Shown in pieces: positions 47,137 to 55,234 of a stretch of DNA of 64,000 nt. The notes beneath the pieces were generated by a model, which saw only the letters and a program-made list of their open reading frames with translations, ran no database searches and was not told the origin of the DNA. This stretch comes from an uncultured Rubritalea sp. GTDB taxonomy: Bacteria; Verrucomicrobiota; Verrucomicrobiia; Verrucomicrobiales; Akkermansiaceae. The stretch is taken from the NCBI GenBank assembly GCA_937981665.1, contig CALJOJ010000021.1, positions 62,001 to 126,000 on the forward strand, written 5' to 3'. The translations under genes and the position numbers were made by a program. Each line of letters opens with the position of its first letter. Within the stretch, counting starts at the first letter, position 1.

Positions 47137-48453
47137 TTAATTCTTAGCTGGTTGCCGCCTAAGACTCTCTATCATAGCCTTTTTAAGCTCCATGAGTTCT
47201 TCGGTGCTAATATCTGGCTGCTTAGAATTCATAGCTCCATCACTTTTTTTAACTATATTGGCTTTAGAGATATGCTTCAATATTGCACGTTTTTGCTTTT
47301 CGGAAAGATCTATTGTTCTACCCGGATCATCTGCACCTGGATTCACTTCCGCCTCCACACTAAATTTCATGTCATTAATCACATACCTCGGCTTCATTGA
47401 CGTCTTTTTTTCGACTTCAGCTGGCTTTTTTACAACCTCATTTATTGTTTTTTCTTTCTCACTCGCTTCTAACTGAAGCATTCCTAACCCTAGTATAGAC
47501 GCTATCATTAAACAAGCTATTGGCATAAGACCGAGTAACCCTGGTGGACGAAAAGGAACTGTTTCATTCACTCTCTTAATACGTCCTGTCACACTAGGTA
47601 TGCTAATAAATGTAGCAATACTGGACTGTTTAATGGGTAATATATTGAGAGCTATTTTAGCTAATGCCTTACGGTACTCCTGCACTCCTCCCACACGCGC
47701 TGCCTCAGCATCACAAGCTTCTTCACAAGCATGATGATGAGATAACGCCAAACACCAGACCAACGGGTGAAACCATAGTGAGCAAAGGATCAGGCGCATC
47801 AAAGGAATCCAGACATGATCCTTAGAGCGAAGATGTGCAGCTTCATGCCTCAGAGCATGTACCACAGGCTCTAGTTCCTCAGAGTCCATGCAGGCTGGCA
47901 CTACAACTAGCGCTCTTCCCTTTGAAAAAGTAATAAACGGAGATTGCACCTGCTGCATTGTGCATAACTTTATAGGCTTAAGCCCGAACTCTAATAAAAT
48001 CCTCTGCCAGCTCTTATGTAACTCTGCAGATACACTATCAGTTTCTAAACGAGATCCATGTAAAATAAATAAGCCTATCACCTCTCTAGATAGCATCACT
48101 ATAGATCCTAAAACCCATATACTAAACAGTACAAGCCCCAGAGAAAAACTACTCTCAGGCAGAACATCCGCCACTAGGTTAGACGTGAGTAAACTATCTG
48201 ATGAAATGATTTCCAAACTCTGCTCAGCTATTGGTAATTCAATGGAGGCCCAGTCATTACTAGGCGCATAAAAATGCACCCCTAACAAAACTGGCGTTAC
48301 TAATAATGTAATACGAGAAAACTTAACAATCCATCTTGGATCATACTTGCGCAAAGTCACGCAAACCAAAATAGAAAAGAGCAAGGCAACAGTTAGCTTC
48401 AGCATCGCACCGCCGATACCACTCCATTGTATAGATTCTAAAAATTCGTTCAT
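47137..48453 (-). CDS. BlaR1-like M56 membrane metallopeptidase
   Basis: The 438-residue protein has about four membrane helices and the M56 protease site HEAAH (203-207) in HALRHEAAHLRSKDHVW. It is preceded by the zinc-loop segment SPFITFSKGRALVVVP and followed by HHHACEEACDAEAARVGG. There is no penicillin-binding sensor domain after residue 330, only a Lys-rich charged tail. Hence it senses something other than beta-lactams. BlaR1/MecR1 relatives cleave the partner BlaI-type repressor. That partner gene lies 23 nt upstream on the same strand, the normal order. Confidence 0.88.
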   Translation of the reverse strand: MNEFLESIQWSGIGGAMLKLTVALLFSILVCVTLRKYDPRWIVKFSRITLLVTPVLLGVHFYAPSNDWASIELPIAEQSLEIISSDSLLTSNLVADVLPESSFSLGLVLFSIWVLGSIVMLSREVIGLFILHGSRLETDSVSAELHKSWQRILLEFGLKPIKLCTMQQVQSPFITFSKGRALVVVPACMDSEELEPVVHALRHEAAHLRSKDHVWIPLMRLILCSLWFHPLVWCLALSHHHACEEACDAEAARVGGVQEYRKALAKIALNILPIKQSSIATFISIPSVTGRIKRVNETVPFRPPGLLGLMPIACLMIASILGLGMLQLEASEKEKTINEVVKKPAEVEKKTSMKPRYVINDMKFSVEAEVNPGADDPGRTIDLSEKQKRAILKHISKANIVKKSDGAMNSKQPDISTEELMELKKAMIESLRRQPAKN

Positions 48454-48476
48454 TTAAGTTTGCTCTTGTTATGACA

Positions 48477-48875
48477 TTATTTGCCGTTTGCTATCTCATC
48501 TAGCTCTTTTCGGTCCTCCTCGGAAAGTGAAGAATCCTGCAATAGCTGCGCTAATAAACTAGCTTTAGATCCACTAGCAAAAATCTGAGCTAACCCTGAA
48601 AACCACGTAGAAAGAGCAGCTTGCTTTTTCTTAGCTGGAGAATAGAAATATGCCTTCCCCTTTTGCTCACGTGTTAATTCACCGCATTCCACTAAACCTC
48701 GCAATACAGAGCGCAAGGTAGCATTATCTATCTCCCAGTCGAATCCATCTTGAATCTCGGCGGGCTTCATTCCCTCATCTGCTGACCATAAGATCTGCAT
48801 CACATGCAGCTGCGTACGATTAAAATCAGGGATTGGATGTTCTGTATCTTTATTCACTATATAGATTACTGACAC
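48477..48875 (-). CDS. BlaI/MecI-type winged-helix repressor
   Basis: The 132-residue protein shows the BlaI winged helix: LHVMQILWSADEGMKPAEIQ, NATLRSVLRGLVECGELTREQKGKAYFYSP, then a dimerisation helix. The start appears to be GTG at 48875; GTG at 48857 is an alternative and no ATG is available. It should repress this operon and perhaps other targets until the M56 protease cuts it. The usual N-F cleavage site of BlaI is not obvious in the C-terminal part. An imperfect inverted repeat overlaps the start codon. Confidence 0.85.
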   Translation of the reverse strand: MSVIYIVNKDTEHPIPDFNRTQLHVMQILWSADEGMKPAEIQDGFDWEIDNATLRSVLRGLVECGELTREQKGKAYFYSPAKKKQAALSTWFSGLAQIFASGSKASLLAQLLQDSSLSEEDRKELDEIANGK

Positions 48876-48888
48876 ATTAAAGTGCAGT
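48868..48888 (-). promoter_or_regulatory. Imperfect inverted repeat at the blaI start, possible operator
   Basis: ACTGACAC and GTGCAGT flank ATTAAA, differing by one missing base from a perfect palindrome. Position at the first codon suits autorepression by the BlaI-like protein, whose known operators are inverted repeats near TACA/TGTA. Weak evidence. Confidence 0.3.
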
Positions 48889-49004
48889 TATCAAGTGAAA
48901 ACATGTGAAAGCATAACACACGTGTTGCCTCATTGAAGCGGACACCGAAAAAAACTTAGTCTTGCCGAGAATAACTCCCGTTGCCTCATCCATGAGGAAA
49001 CTCT

Positions 49005-49190
49005 ATGCCCATCATGGCAATGAGTGAAACAAGCATAGAAGAATATAATGAAAAGATGGGTGAGTGATATGCTCGCATAACAGGACGAAAAGCTAAATCC
49101 AAGTTACTAGATGAATTTATTAATATCACTGGCTTGGAGCGCAAGCATGCCAATAAAGTGTTACTAGGTTTAAAAGAAAATAAGGGCTAA
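49005..49190 (+). pseudogene. Nonsense-mutated N-terminal remnant of a transposase/integrase
   Basis: From the ATG at 49005 the frame reads MPIMAMSETSIEEYNEKMGE, stops at TGA (49065-49067), then continues in the same frame with YARITGRKAKSKLLDEF, INITGLERKHANKVL and stops at 49188. The pattern 'RY......KskiLDEf...TG..RKhA...L' is the DNA-binding N-terminus of integrase-type transposases. The TGA is one base from CGA (Arg), which restores 'GERYARITG', so a single C-to-T change explains the break. The catalytic domain is absent. It has no function of its own now. Confidence 0.65.
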
Positions 49191-49209
49191 GAACTGGATG
49201 GAAAGCTTC

Positions 49210-49323
49210 CTAATCTATAACATTTTTAAGCTTGAGCACATCTACCTCTCTTTTGACGATCTTCTGCTGATGCTCAATGACTGGAAATAAATTACCTCCC
49301 TTGGTGTGCGTCCGATAATTCAT
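49210..49323 (-). CDS. Doubtful 37-residue minus-strand frame in the mobile-element remnant
   Basis: From ATG 49323 the frame codes MNYRTHTKGGNLFPVIEHQQ and then KIVKREVDVLKLKNVID. The residue pattern looks protein-like and the open frame continues about 14 codons upstream of the Met. It has no ribosome-binding site and no recognised family. It may be part of a transposon gene broken by decay or a real small protein. Confidence 0.2.
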   Translation of the reverse strand: MNYRTHTKGGNLFPVIEHQQKIVKREVDVLKLKNVID

Positions 49324-49372
49324 GCCCACTTCTAATCTGTTAGAGATAAATAAAAAGTATTTAATTCAACTA

Positions 49373-49395
49373 ATTTAGGTTGGCGGAGGTTACCT
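49373..49395 (-). repeat. 23-bp repeat, inverted copy of 19613-19635
   Basis: The reverse complement is identical over 23 bases to 19613-19635. This copy sits at the end of the decayed mobile-element stretch and 38 nt before the lipoprotein start codon. It could be a transposon end, a leftover of an earlier insertion, or a shared regulatory site. Confidence 0.7.
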
Positions 49396-49432
49396 TTAAA
49401 GAAGAACTTAGCTTTTAGTTTTTGCTTCCTTT

Positions 49433-50167
49433 ATGAGAGAATTTTCTTATGGTTCACAAATGTTTACCTCACAACTATTTCAACACTCACTTAAAAAATC
49501 CACTATCCTAGCTGGTCTCTCTGTGAGCATTCTCCTTTTCTGCTCCTGTGATGATGATGATAATGTCGTAGTGCCTATTGCAAGCCCAATCACTGTATCT
49601 ACATCTCCTGACTTTGGTGGGGTTTTTGATGCCTTGATCAGAGATGATAATAGTACCTATAAGTTCACCATCGATGATGCTGGCAACGGCACTGCTCAGT
49701 TCACTTCAGCAACAGGCATATCAGCTAGCCAAGTCAGTACATACAACTACTCCAATGCTGAATTAGAAGTCACCCGTAGCGGTCTTACTGATGACGACGT
49801 GAAAAACACTCTCAATATCCTGATCAGAATAGGAGGAGAACTACAAGATGAGTACGCTACTCTTCGTGCTGATCAAGACGAAGCTAGCGCCCTCGCCCTC
49901 ATTGATGGCATCCACGCTACTGAACCTGGCTTCATCATAGAACTCCGTGATGGTGAAAATGCCCTGCTCAATCTCGCTGTAGTGGATAGCTTCAACATCA
50001 ATGCTGACTCAGTCAGTCTCAGCACAAAAAGAATCCAGTTCTTTGGTGAGTCCACCATCGAAAACGAAAACGCTGACAGCTTGTCTATTAACCCTGTCCT
50101 ATCGCTAGAAAACGCTGCCGTAGACGTTTACGATGCTACCACGACCTACACAGCTCCGGCTAACTAG
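49433..50167 (+). CDS. Exported lipoprotein of unknown function
   Basis: The 244-residue product has a lipoprotein-type N-terminus, SILLFCSC followed by DDDD, with an aspartate after the lipidated Cys region. The rest is Asp/Thr/Ser-rich beta-type sequence (TFTIDDAGNGTAQFTSATG-like strands, NILIRIGGELQDEYATL) with no Cys and no recognised domain. The start could also be the Met at 49460. A role on the outer face of the cell is inferred from the signal only. Confidence 0.7.
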   Translation: MREFSYGSQMFTSQLFQHSLKKSTILAGLSVSILLFCSCDDDDNVVVPIASPITVSTSPDFGGVFDALIRDDNSTYKFTIDDAGNGTAQFTSATGISASQVSTYNYSNAELEVTRSGLTDDDVKNTLNILIRIGGELQDEYATLRADQDEASALALIDGIHATEPGFIIELRDGENALLNLAVVDSFNINADSVSLSTKRIQFFGESTIENENADSLSINPVLSLENAAVDVYDATTTYTAPAN

Positions 50168-50210
50168 AACAAACATAGGCTTTTTTGCGGTATCGTTCCA
50201 ATAAACCACA

Positions 50211-51932
50211 CTATAGCCAATTTTCATCGAACTCATCTGAATAGCTCAGCATCACACGCTTTATCATCGCTCTTCCACAATGCTCTTCATCTAACAAAAT
50301 ATGGTCGATCTCTGCCTTTTCAAAGGCTTCCATATCTGCTTTAAATTTACACCGAGCGTAGAGAAGAAGTGCCTCATTCATCTCACGCGCAGTATGCAGA
50401 ATAGCCAGTGAAGGAGTTTTATCTGGGAACGTCACAGCTAGTCCGCGTGCATGCTCGACCCTAGCGGCCATCAGACCTTCTCTATCTCGCGCATCACCAA
50501 ACAAAGCAAAATGCCCCTCATTCAGTAGCTTCTTGATAGTATCAGGATTCATATCCAGTATCACCACAGGAATATGCATCGACTTCAGATTAGCATGTAA
50601 ATTCTGTCCCACGGGGCCATAGCCGCAGATAATGACATGATCTTCCATGTGCTCCATCTGCCCGACCATTCCCATCATACTCTCCTGTTCATTTTCTTTC
50701 TTAGCCCCCCTTACAGTCGCTTCATTACATCGCTTACAGTAACGCGCCGCAACCTTCATCAGTGAAGGAACCAATGCCATACTCAGCGCAGCACTAGCTA
50801 GAATAAGCTGCTCTGTGCGGATAGTAAACACCTGAAGATCCATCGAGCGGTTCAGCACTACAATAGAAAATTCCCCCATACTACATAGCGCTGCTGCCAC
50901 TACGAAGCTGCGGTTACTCTGAAGCCCAGATAATCTGGCGGCTAAATACACCACCCCACCTTTTAGTAAAATTAACACCACAGAGATAAGAAGAACCCAT
51001 ACCCATTCCTGCATCACTAGCTCTAGGTCGATTAACAGACCGACCGACACAAAGAAAATAGTCAAAAATAGATCCTTGAACGGTAAAATATCTGACAACA
51101 CACGGTGGGAGTAGATAGACTCACTCACCACCACACCCGCAGCAAAGGCACCCAAGGCAGGACTCAGCCCCAACACTCCACTCAATAAAGCAACCGCTGC
51201 GCACAGACCAATCACCGTCACAGTAAATAGCTCTCTACTGCGTGATTTCGCCACAGCATCTAACATCTGAGGCAACCCGAACTTACTAATCACTACAAGA
51301 AACCCAGTGAAGCCCAGCCCTTTTAATAAGGCGAATAATAGATCACTACCCGAGTCACTAGACTCACTCACGATCACAGGCAGGAGCACCATAAATAAAA
51401 TGGTCATCAAGTCCTGAAACAACGCCATACCCAGAGTCACCCTCGCTTGAGGAGTCTCCGGCATATTCATATCCTGAAATGTCTTCAAGCTCACTGCCGT
51501 CGATGACAAGCATACCATAAAACCTAATAGGAGCGATGACCTCCAATCAAAGTCCAGAGCCATCCCCGCTCCCATCGAGATCAAGATACACAAGCCAACC
51601 TGAACACCGCCGCCTAACAAAGCCGGTCTACGGAGCGCCTTCAGCTCCTTCACAGAAAACTCGATCCCTAAGGTAAACAAAAGTAATACAATCCCTATCT
51701 CAGACAAATCCTGCACCACCTTAATGTCCCCCACTCCTGCCCAGTCTAATAAGCCACTGTTAGATAAAATAAGACCGCAGACAAAATATCCTACTAACAA
51801 TGACTGCTTCAAGCGTGCGCACAAAAGTGATACCACCACAACCGAACTCAGCACCAGTGTGAGCAGCACAAAGATAGGAGGAACCGCTCCACCTGCCGCT
51901 AATATTTTAAATGAACTTATTATATCTAACAT
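50211..51932 (-). CDS. Kef/CPA2-type K+/H+ antiporter with TrkA-N domain
   Basis: The 573-residue protein has a monovalent cation:proton antiporter-2 core of about 12 helices (residues 15-395), with LVGYFVCGLILSNSGLLDW, LLFTLGIEFSVKELKALRRPA and GLSPALGAFAAGVVVSES. A cytoplasmic TrkA-N Rossmann domain follows from about 430 (HVIICGYGPVGQNLHANL, VVILDMNPDTIKKL, FGDARDREGLMAARV), which binds NAD(H) and gates transport. No TrkA-C domain follows. It would move K+ or Na+ against H+ under stress. It converges with the lipoprotein gene. Confidence 0.9.
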   Translation of the reverse strand: MLDIISSFKILAAGGAVPPIFVLLTLVLSSVVVVSLLCARLKQSLLVGYFVCGLILSNSGLLDWAGVGDIKVVQDLSEIGIVLLLFTLGIEFSVKELKALRRPALLGGGVQVGLCILISMGAGMALDFDWRSSLLLGFMVCLSSTAVSLKTFQDMNMPETPQARVTLGMALFQDLMTILFMVLLPVIVSESSDSGSDLLFALLKGLGFTGFLVVISKFGLPQMLDAVAKSRSRELFTVTVIGLCAAVALLSGVLGLSPALGAFAAGVVVSESIYSHRVLSDILPFKDLFLTIFFVSVGLLIDLELVMQEWVWVLLISVVLILLKGGVVYLAARLSGLQSNRSFVVAAALCSMGEFSIVVLNRSMDLQVFTIRTEQLILASAALSMALVPSLMKVAARYCKRCNEATVRGAKKENEQESMMGMVGQMEHMEDHVIICGYGPVGQNLHANLKSMHIPVVILDMNPDTIKKLLNEGHFALFGDARDREGLMAARVEHARGLAVTFPDKTPSLAILHTAREMNEALLLYARCKFKADMEAFEKAEIDHILLDEEHCGRAMIKRVMLSYSDEFDENWL

Positions 51933-52056
51933 CTAATCTATTATTAACCAATAGATGACTTTTCATCAAGCTTTTGATGGCATTTAGTCGCATTAGATAA
52001 CTTGCTTCCAGCGAAAATGGGAATATATTTCCCTATATATAACTCTTATAGCTATC

Positions 52057-52608
52057 ATGAAGAAACTAAAGATTTTCCTAACTAACATTTTTATCGCGAC
52101 TACACTCACATCATGCCAAGCTGATGAGAACCCTATCAAGGTCCTAGAAACCGCACCTAAAGAGCCAACAGAAAAAATTATGAAATCTGAAGAAGAATGG
52201 AAAAAAATACTCACGCCTGAGCAATTCCGCGTAGCCAGAAAAGCCGGAACAGAACCTGCATTCAACGCAGTCTATAAGCAGTTCGCTAAGCAGGGTGATG
52301 GTGACTACCACTGCGTAGGATGCGGATCTAAGCTCTTTCACTCAAAGACAAAATTTGATTCCGGCTCCGGCTGGCCATCATTCTACGATGTCGCTAGTAA
52401 TGAAAACGTAGTTACGAAAGTAGACAACTCACACGGCATGGAGCGCACAGAGATCCTCTGTGGAAAATGTGACGCCCACCTTGGCCACCTCTTCACTGGT
52501 GAAAACTACGGGAACCCAACAAAAAATCGCTACTGTGTAAATGGCATAGTGCTAGACTTCGTCCCCTCTGATAAAGAGAAGAAGACCGATGAAAAAACGG
52601 AGAAATAA
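52057..52608 (+). CDS. msrB: Lipoprotein peptide-methionine (R)-S-oxide reductase
   Basis: The 183 residues start with a lipoprotein signal (lipobox LTSC, Cys at about residue 21) and a short linker. The MsrB domain follows: EEEWKKILTPEQFRVARKAGTE, the zinc pairs CVGC and CGKC, FDSGSGWPSFYD, and the catalytic Cys in NRYCVNGIVLDF. It reduces methionine-R-sulfoxide in proteins, here probably outside the cytoplasm because it is membrane-anchored, and would need an electron donor there. The charged C-terminal tail is unusual. A clear terminator follows. Confidence 0.92.
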   Translation: MKKLKIFLTNIFIATTLTSCQADENPIKVLETAPKEPTEKIMKSEEEWKKILTPEQFRVARKAGTEPAFNAVYKQFAKQGDGDYHCVGCGSKLFHSKTKFDSGSGWPSFYDVASNENVVTKVDNSHGMERTEILCGKCDAHLGHLFTGENYGNPTKNRYCVNGIVLDFVPSDKEKKTDEKTEK

Positions 52609-52617
52609 GTCACCTTA

Positions 52618-52651
52618 CCTCCAGAGAAAATCATCTCTCTGGAGGCTTTTT
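52618..52651 (+). terminator. Intrinsic terminator of msrB
   Basis: CCTCCAGAGA (52618-52627) pairs perfectly with TCTCTGGAGG (52636-52645) around an 8-nt loop, followed by CTTTTT (52646-52651). It lies 9 nt after the msrB stop. Confidence 0.88.
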
Positions 52652-52662
52652 CTTACAGAACT

Positions 52663-54303
52663 TTACTCTTCTAAGAGCTGCATCAGCCTATCATAAGCTG
52701 CCTTAGCACCTCTGTGACTAGGCAGTCTCTGGATCGCTATCTTATAAGTCTCACGAGCTTTTTTAAGATCACCTTTTCTCTCGTAGTACTGTCCTAGCTT
52801 ATACTCTAATGGATACAGAACACTTGGCGGGAAATATCTATTAGCCATTAATTGCTTATCAATCGCTTCTTGATAGAAACCATAAGCCACCTCATCACCA
52901 GCTACCTCGGCCAGCATCTCAGCGCGATACACCTTAAGTGACTGGATCAAAATCAAGAGATGACTATAATAAGGCTTACCTCTATGTTCAGCTTGTGACT
53001 CCATCAGCTCCACACCGAGCTTACCTAATAGCAGAGACATCTTGTTAGACTCCTCCATCTTTCCATTATAAAAATGATCTTTCGCTAGACCGAAGGCTTG
53101 ATATGCCTTGATCACCTTATTGACGAGCGCCTTGGACTTATCTTGTGAATTAATTTTAGGTAACTGCTTTAACATCGTCTTGATCGCCGCTTTATCACCA
53201 TCTGCCACTGCTGCCAGTGACATATTCACCTTCATCATATCGTAACGCCAATCGTGATACGCGTAGACTGCAGATGTTTTCCTGGCATCTTTAGCCAGAT
53301 TCAGCTTAGCCATCACAGCATCTGCCATTTTCTGGTTACCCATCTGATAATGCACAATCGCCAAGAATGAATACGCCCTCACTAGCCCATCCGAGTCAGA
53401 GATGTGCGCTTTAGATTCCTTCTTCCATGCCTCATAGAGACTCACCGCCTTCAAATAGGAATCAAGAGCGAGCTCCATCTCTCCAGCTCTCCATGCAGCA
53501 AACCCACGAGCCATCTGCCAGCATGGGAAGTTCTCACCACCCTGCTCCACCAGCTTTTTTGCATAAGGTAGTACCTCCTCTTTTTGATCCACGGCATTAT
53601 GCGGAGCTTCTACCAGCGTCATCATATAGAAGTTTATCACCATCGGATTTTTAGGATTCTTATCTAAGACCGCCTTGATCTCCTCCACTGCCTTCTCTTG
53701 CTTCATCGAAGCATTTCCAAATACATTATAACGACCACGATTCAGAAACGGAGCCAATAAAGATAACTGGATATCGTTCGGGTACTTCTCTTTTAGATTA
53801 TTAAATGATTCAGCTCCGACATCCAGACCGCTCACCACTAAGCTCCCGATAGCCAGCGCATAGTCTCGCTCATTCGTAGGAAAAGTAAACACAGCATCAC
53901 CTCCCTCACCCGTCTTATGCTCAGCGAGAGTCACCATTCTATTGATAGCTCTTGCGCGGTAGTCCTTCCACTCGTGATCAGGATGGATGAGACTGAGTAC
54001 CACACCGCAGTAAGCCATCAGACAGTCTGGCTCACGTTCCAGCGCTGCCGCGAAATGTCGGTAAGCCTCGAGATCCCACTGGGCGTGGAGGAGCAAGAAC
54101 CCCTGACGTACATGCTTCTGTACCAATTCATCATTGGTAGAAATAGGCACATTGATCTCGCCTATCCCGTCCCACATCTTCGGAGTAGTCATCGCTCGGA
54201 CTGAAGGAGCTACTACTGACTCCACGTATTTATTACCCTGAGCCAAGAGCGAAGATGCTAGCGCGCTCATCAACAAAAGCATTTTAAATGATCCTAATTT
54301 CAT
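52663..54303 (-). CDS. Secreted TPR-repeat protein
   Basis: I use the ATG at 54303 because a signal peptide (MKLGSFKMLLLMSALASSLLAQG) starts there; the open frame upstream is not signal-like. The 546-residue mature part is helical with tetratricopeptide repeats. Clear ones are near residues 70-110 (LHAQWDLEAYRHFAAALE) and near the C-terminus (YKLGQYYERKGDLKKARETY). A cysteine-poor, Lys-rich sequence suits a periplasmic scaffold. No enzyme motif is visible. It is divergent from trpA. Confidence 0.83.
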   Translation of the reverse strand: MKLGSFKMLLLMSALASSLLAQGNKYVESVVAPSVRAMTTPKMWDGIGEINVPISTNDELVQKHVRQGFLLLHAQWDLEAYRHFAAALEREPDCLMAYCGVVLSLIHPDHEWKDYRARAINRMVTLAEHKTGEGGDAVFTFPTNERDYALAIGSLVVSGLDVGAESFNNLKEKYPNDIQLSLLAPFLNRGRYNVFGNASMKQEKAVEEIKAVLDKNPKNPMVINFYMMTLVEAPHNAVDQKEEVLPYAKKLVEQGGENFPCWQMARGFAAWRAGEMELALDSYLKAVSLYEAWKKESKAHISDSDGLVRAYSFLAIVHYQMGNQKMADAVMAKLNLAKDARKTSAVYAYHDWRYDMMKVNMSLAAVADGDKAAIKTMLKQLPKINSQDKSKALVNKVIKAYQAFGLAKDHFYNGKMEESNKMSLLLGKLGVELMESQAEHRGKPYYSHLLILIQSLKVYRAEMLAEVAGDEVAYGFYQEAIDKQLMANRYFPPSVLYPLEYKLGQYYERKGDLKKARETYKIAIQRLPSHRGAKAAYDRLMQLLEE

Positions 54304-54414
54304 ACCCTCACTATCGTTATATAATCTGACCAAGCAACTAGTAATCTGGGAGAATTTCACCCCAGACAAACAAATTTATTTTCATTTGCTAAAATTCCCT
54401 ATACATCCACTCAT

Positions 54415-55224
54415 ATGAGCTGCCGAATCGACGACACATTCAAACAACTGAAGAAAACTAACAACTCTGCATTTATCGCCTACGTAGCAGCTGGTGACCC
54501 GACCCTCGACCTCTCACTAGAGATCATCTGTGGACTCGCAGACGCAGGTGCTGATGTGATAGAGCTAGGCGTTCCATTCTCTGACCCACTCGCAGACGGT
54601 GAAGTAAACCAGCTCGCAGCCGCCCGCGCACTCAAAGCAGGCTGCACACTCCCTAAAGTACTCGACCTCGTGCGTGACTTCCGCACCACTCACCAGACAC
54701 CGATCGTACTCTTCTCTTATCTCAACCCTATTTTCGCCTTCGGCTATGACACCTTTATCACTACTGCTAAGGAAGCAGGCGTAGACGGTCTCTTACTGCT
54801 AGACCTTCCTCCAGATGAGGCTGCACAGAGCAGAGAGTTCCAGCACGAGTCACCCCTCAAGAGCATCACACTCATCGCTCCTTCCTCACCAGAGCATAGA
54901 ATAGCATCACTCGCGAAACAATCCGAAGGATTCATCTATGCACTATCCCGCACCGGAGTCACAGGTGCACAAGCTGCACCATCAAAAGGTATAGGTAAAA
55001 TAGTAGCTGCCATCAAGGCTCACACTGACGTCCCCGTCTGTGTAGGCTTCGGCATCACTTCACCTGAGCAAGCAGCCATGGTAGCCAGCGTCTCAGACGG
55101 AGTCATTGTAGGATCAGCCATCGTAAACCAGATCGCTAAAAATGCTGATAACCCTAACTTAGCTCAAATAGTAAAGGACTTCGCGCAGCCACTTATCGAT
55201 GCTTCACATAAGAAGTCATTTTAG
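54415..55224 (+). CDS. trpA: Tryptophan synthase alpha subunit
   Basis: The 269-residue TIM-barrel protein has AYVAAGDPTLDLS, catalytic Glu in DVIELGVPFSDPLADG (Glu49-equivalent and the Asp60-equivalent), LLLLDLPPDEA, YALSRTGVTGAQ and VCVGFGITSPEQA with GVIVGSAIV. It cleaves indole-3-glycerol phosphate to indole, which passes to TrpB. No other trp gene is in the window, so the pathway genes are scattered. No Shine-Dalgarno sequence before the ATG. Confidence 0.96.
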   Translation: MSCRIDDTFKQLKKTNNSAFIAYVAAGDPTLDLSLEIICGLADAGADVIELGVPFSDPLADGEVNQLAAARALKAGCTLPKVLDLVRDFRTTHQTPIVLFSYLNPIFAFGYDTFITTAKEAGVDGLLLLDLPPDEAAQSREFQHESPLKSITLIAPSSPEHRIASLAKQSEGFIYALSRTGVTGAQAAPSKGIGKIVAAIKAHTDVPVCVGFGITSPEQAAMVASVSDGVIVGSAIVNQIAKNADNPNLAQIVKDFAQPLIDASHKKSF

Positions 55225-55234
55225 AAACTCAGAT

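Larger units (their letters stand above)
48876..49432. other. 557-bp gap holding a decayed mobile-element remnant
   Basis: This is one of two gaps over 300 bp. It contains a broken transposase-like N-terminus (49005-49190), a short minus-strand frame (49210-49323) and one copy of a 23-bp repeat (49373-49395). No complete gene, tRNA or CRISPR repeat was seen. The segment GAAGCGGACACCG near 48936 resembles sequences near insertion-sequence ends but has no matching partner here. Confidence 0.6.
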
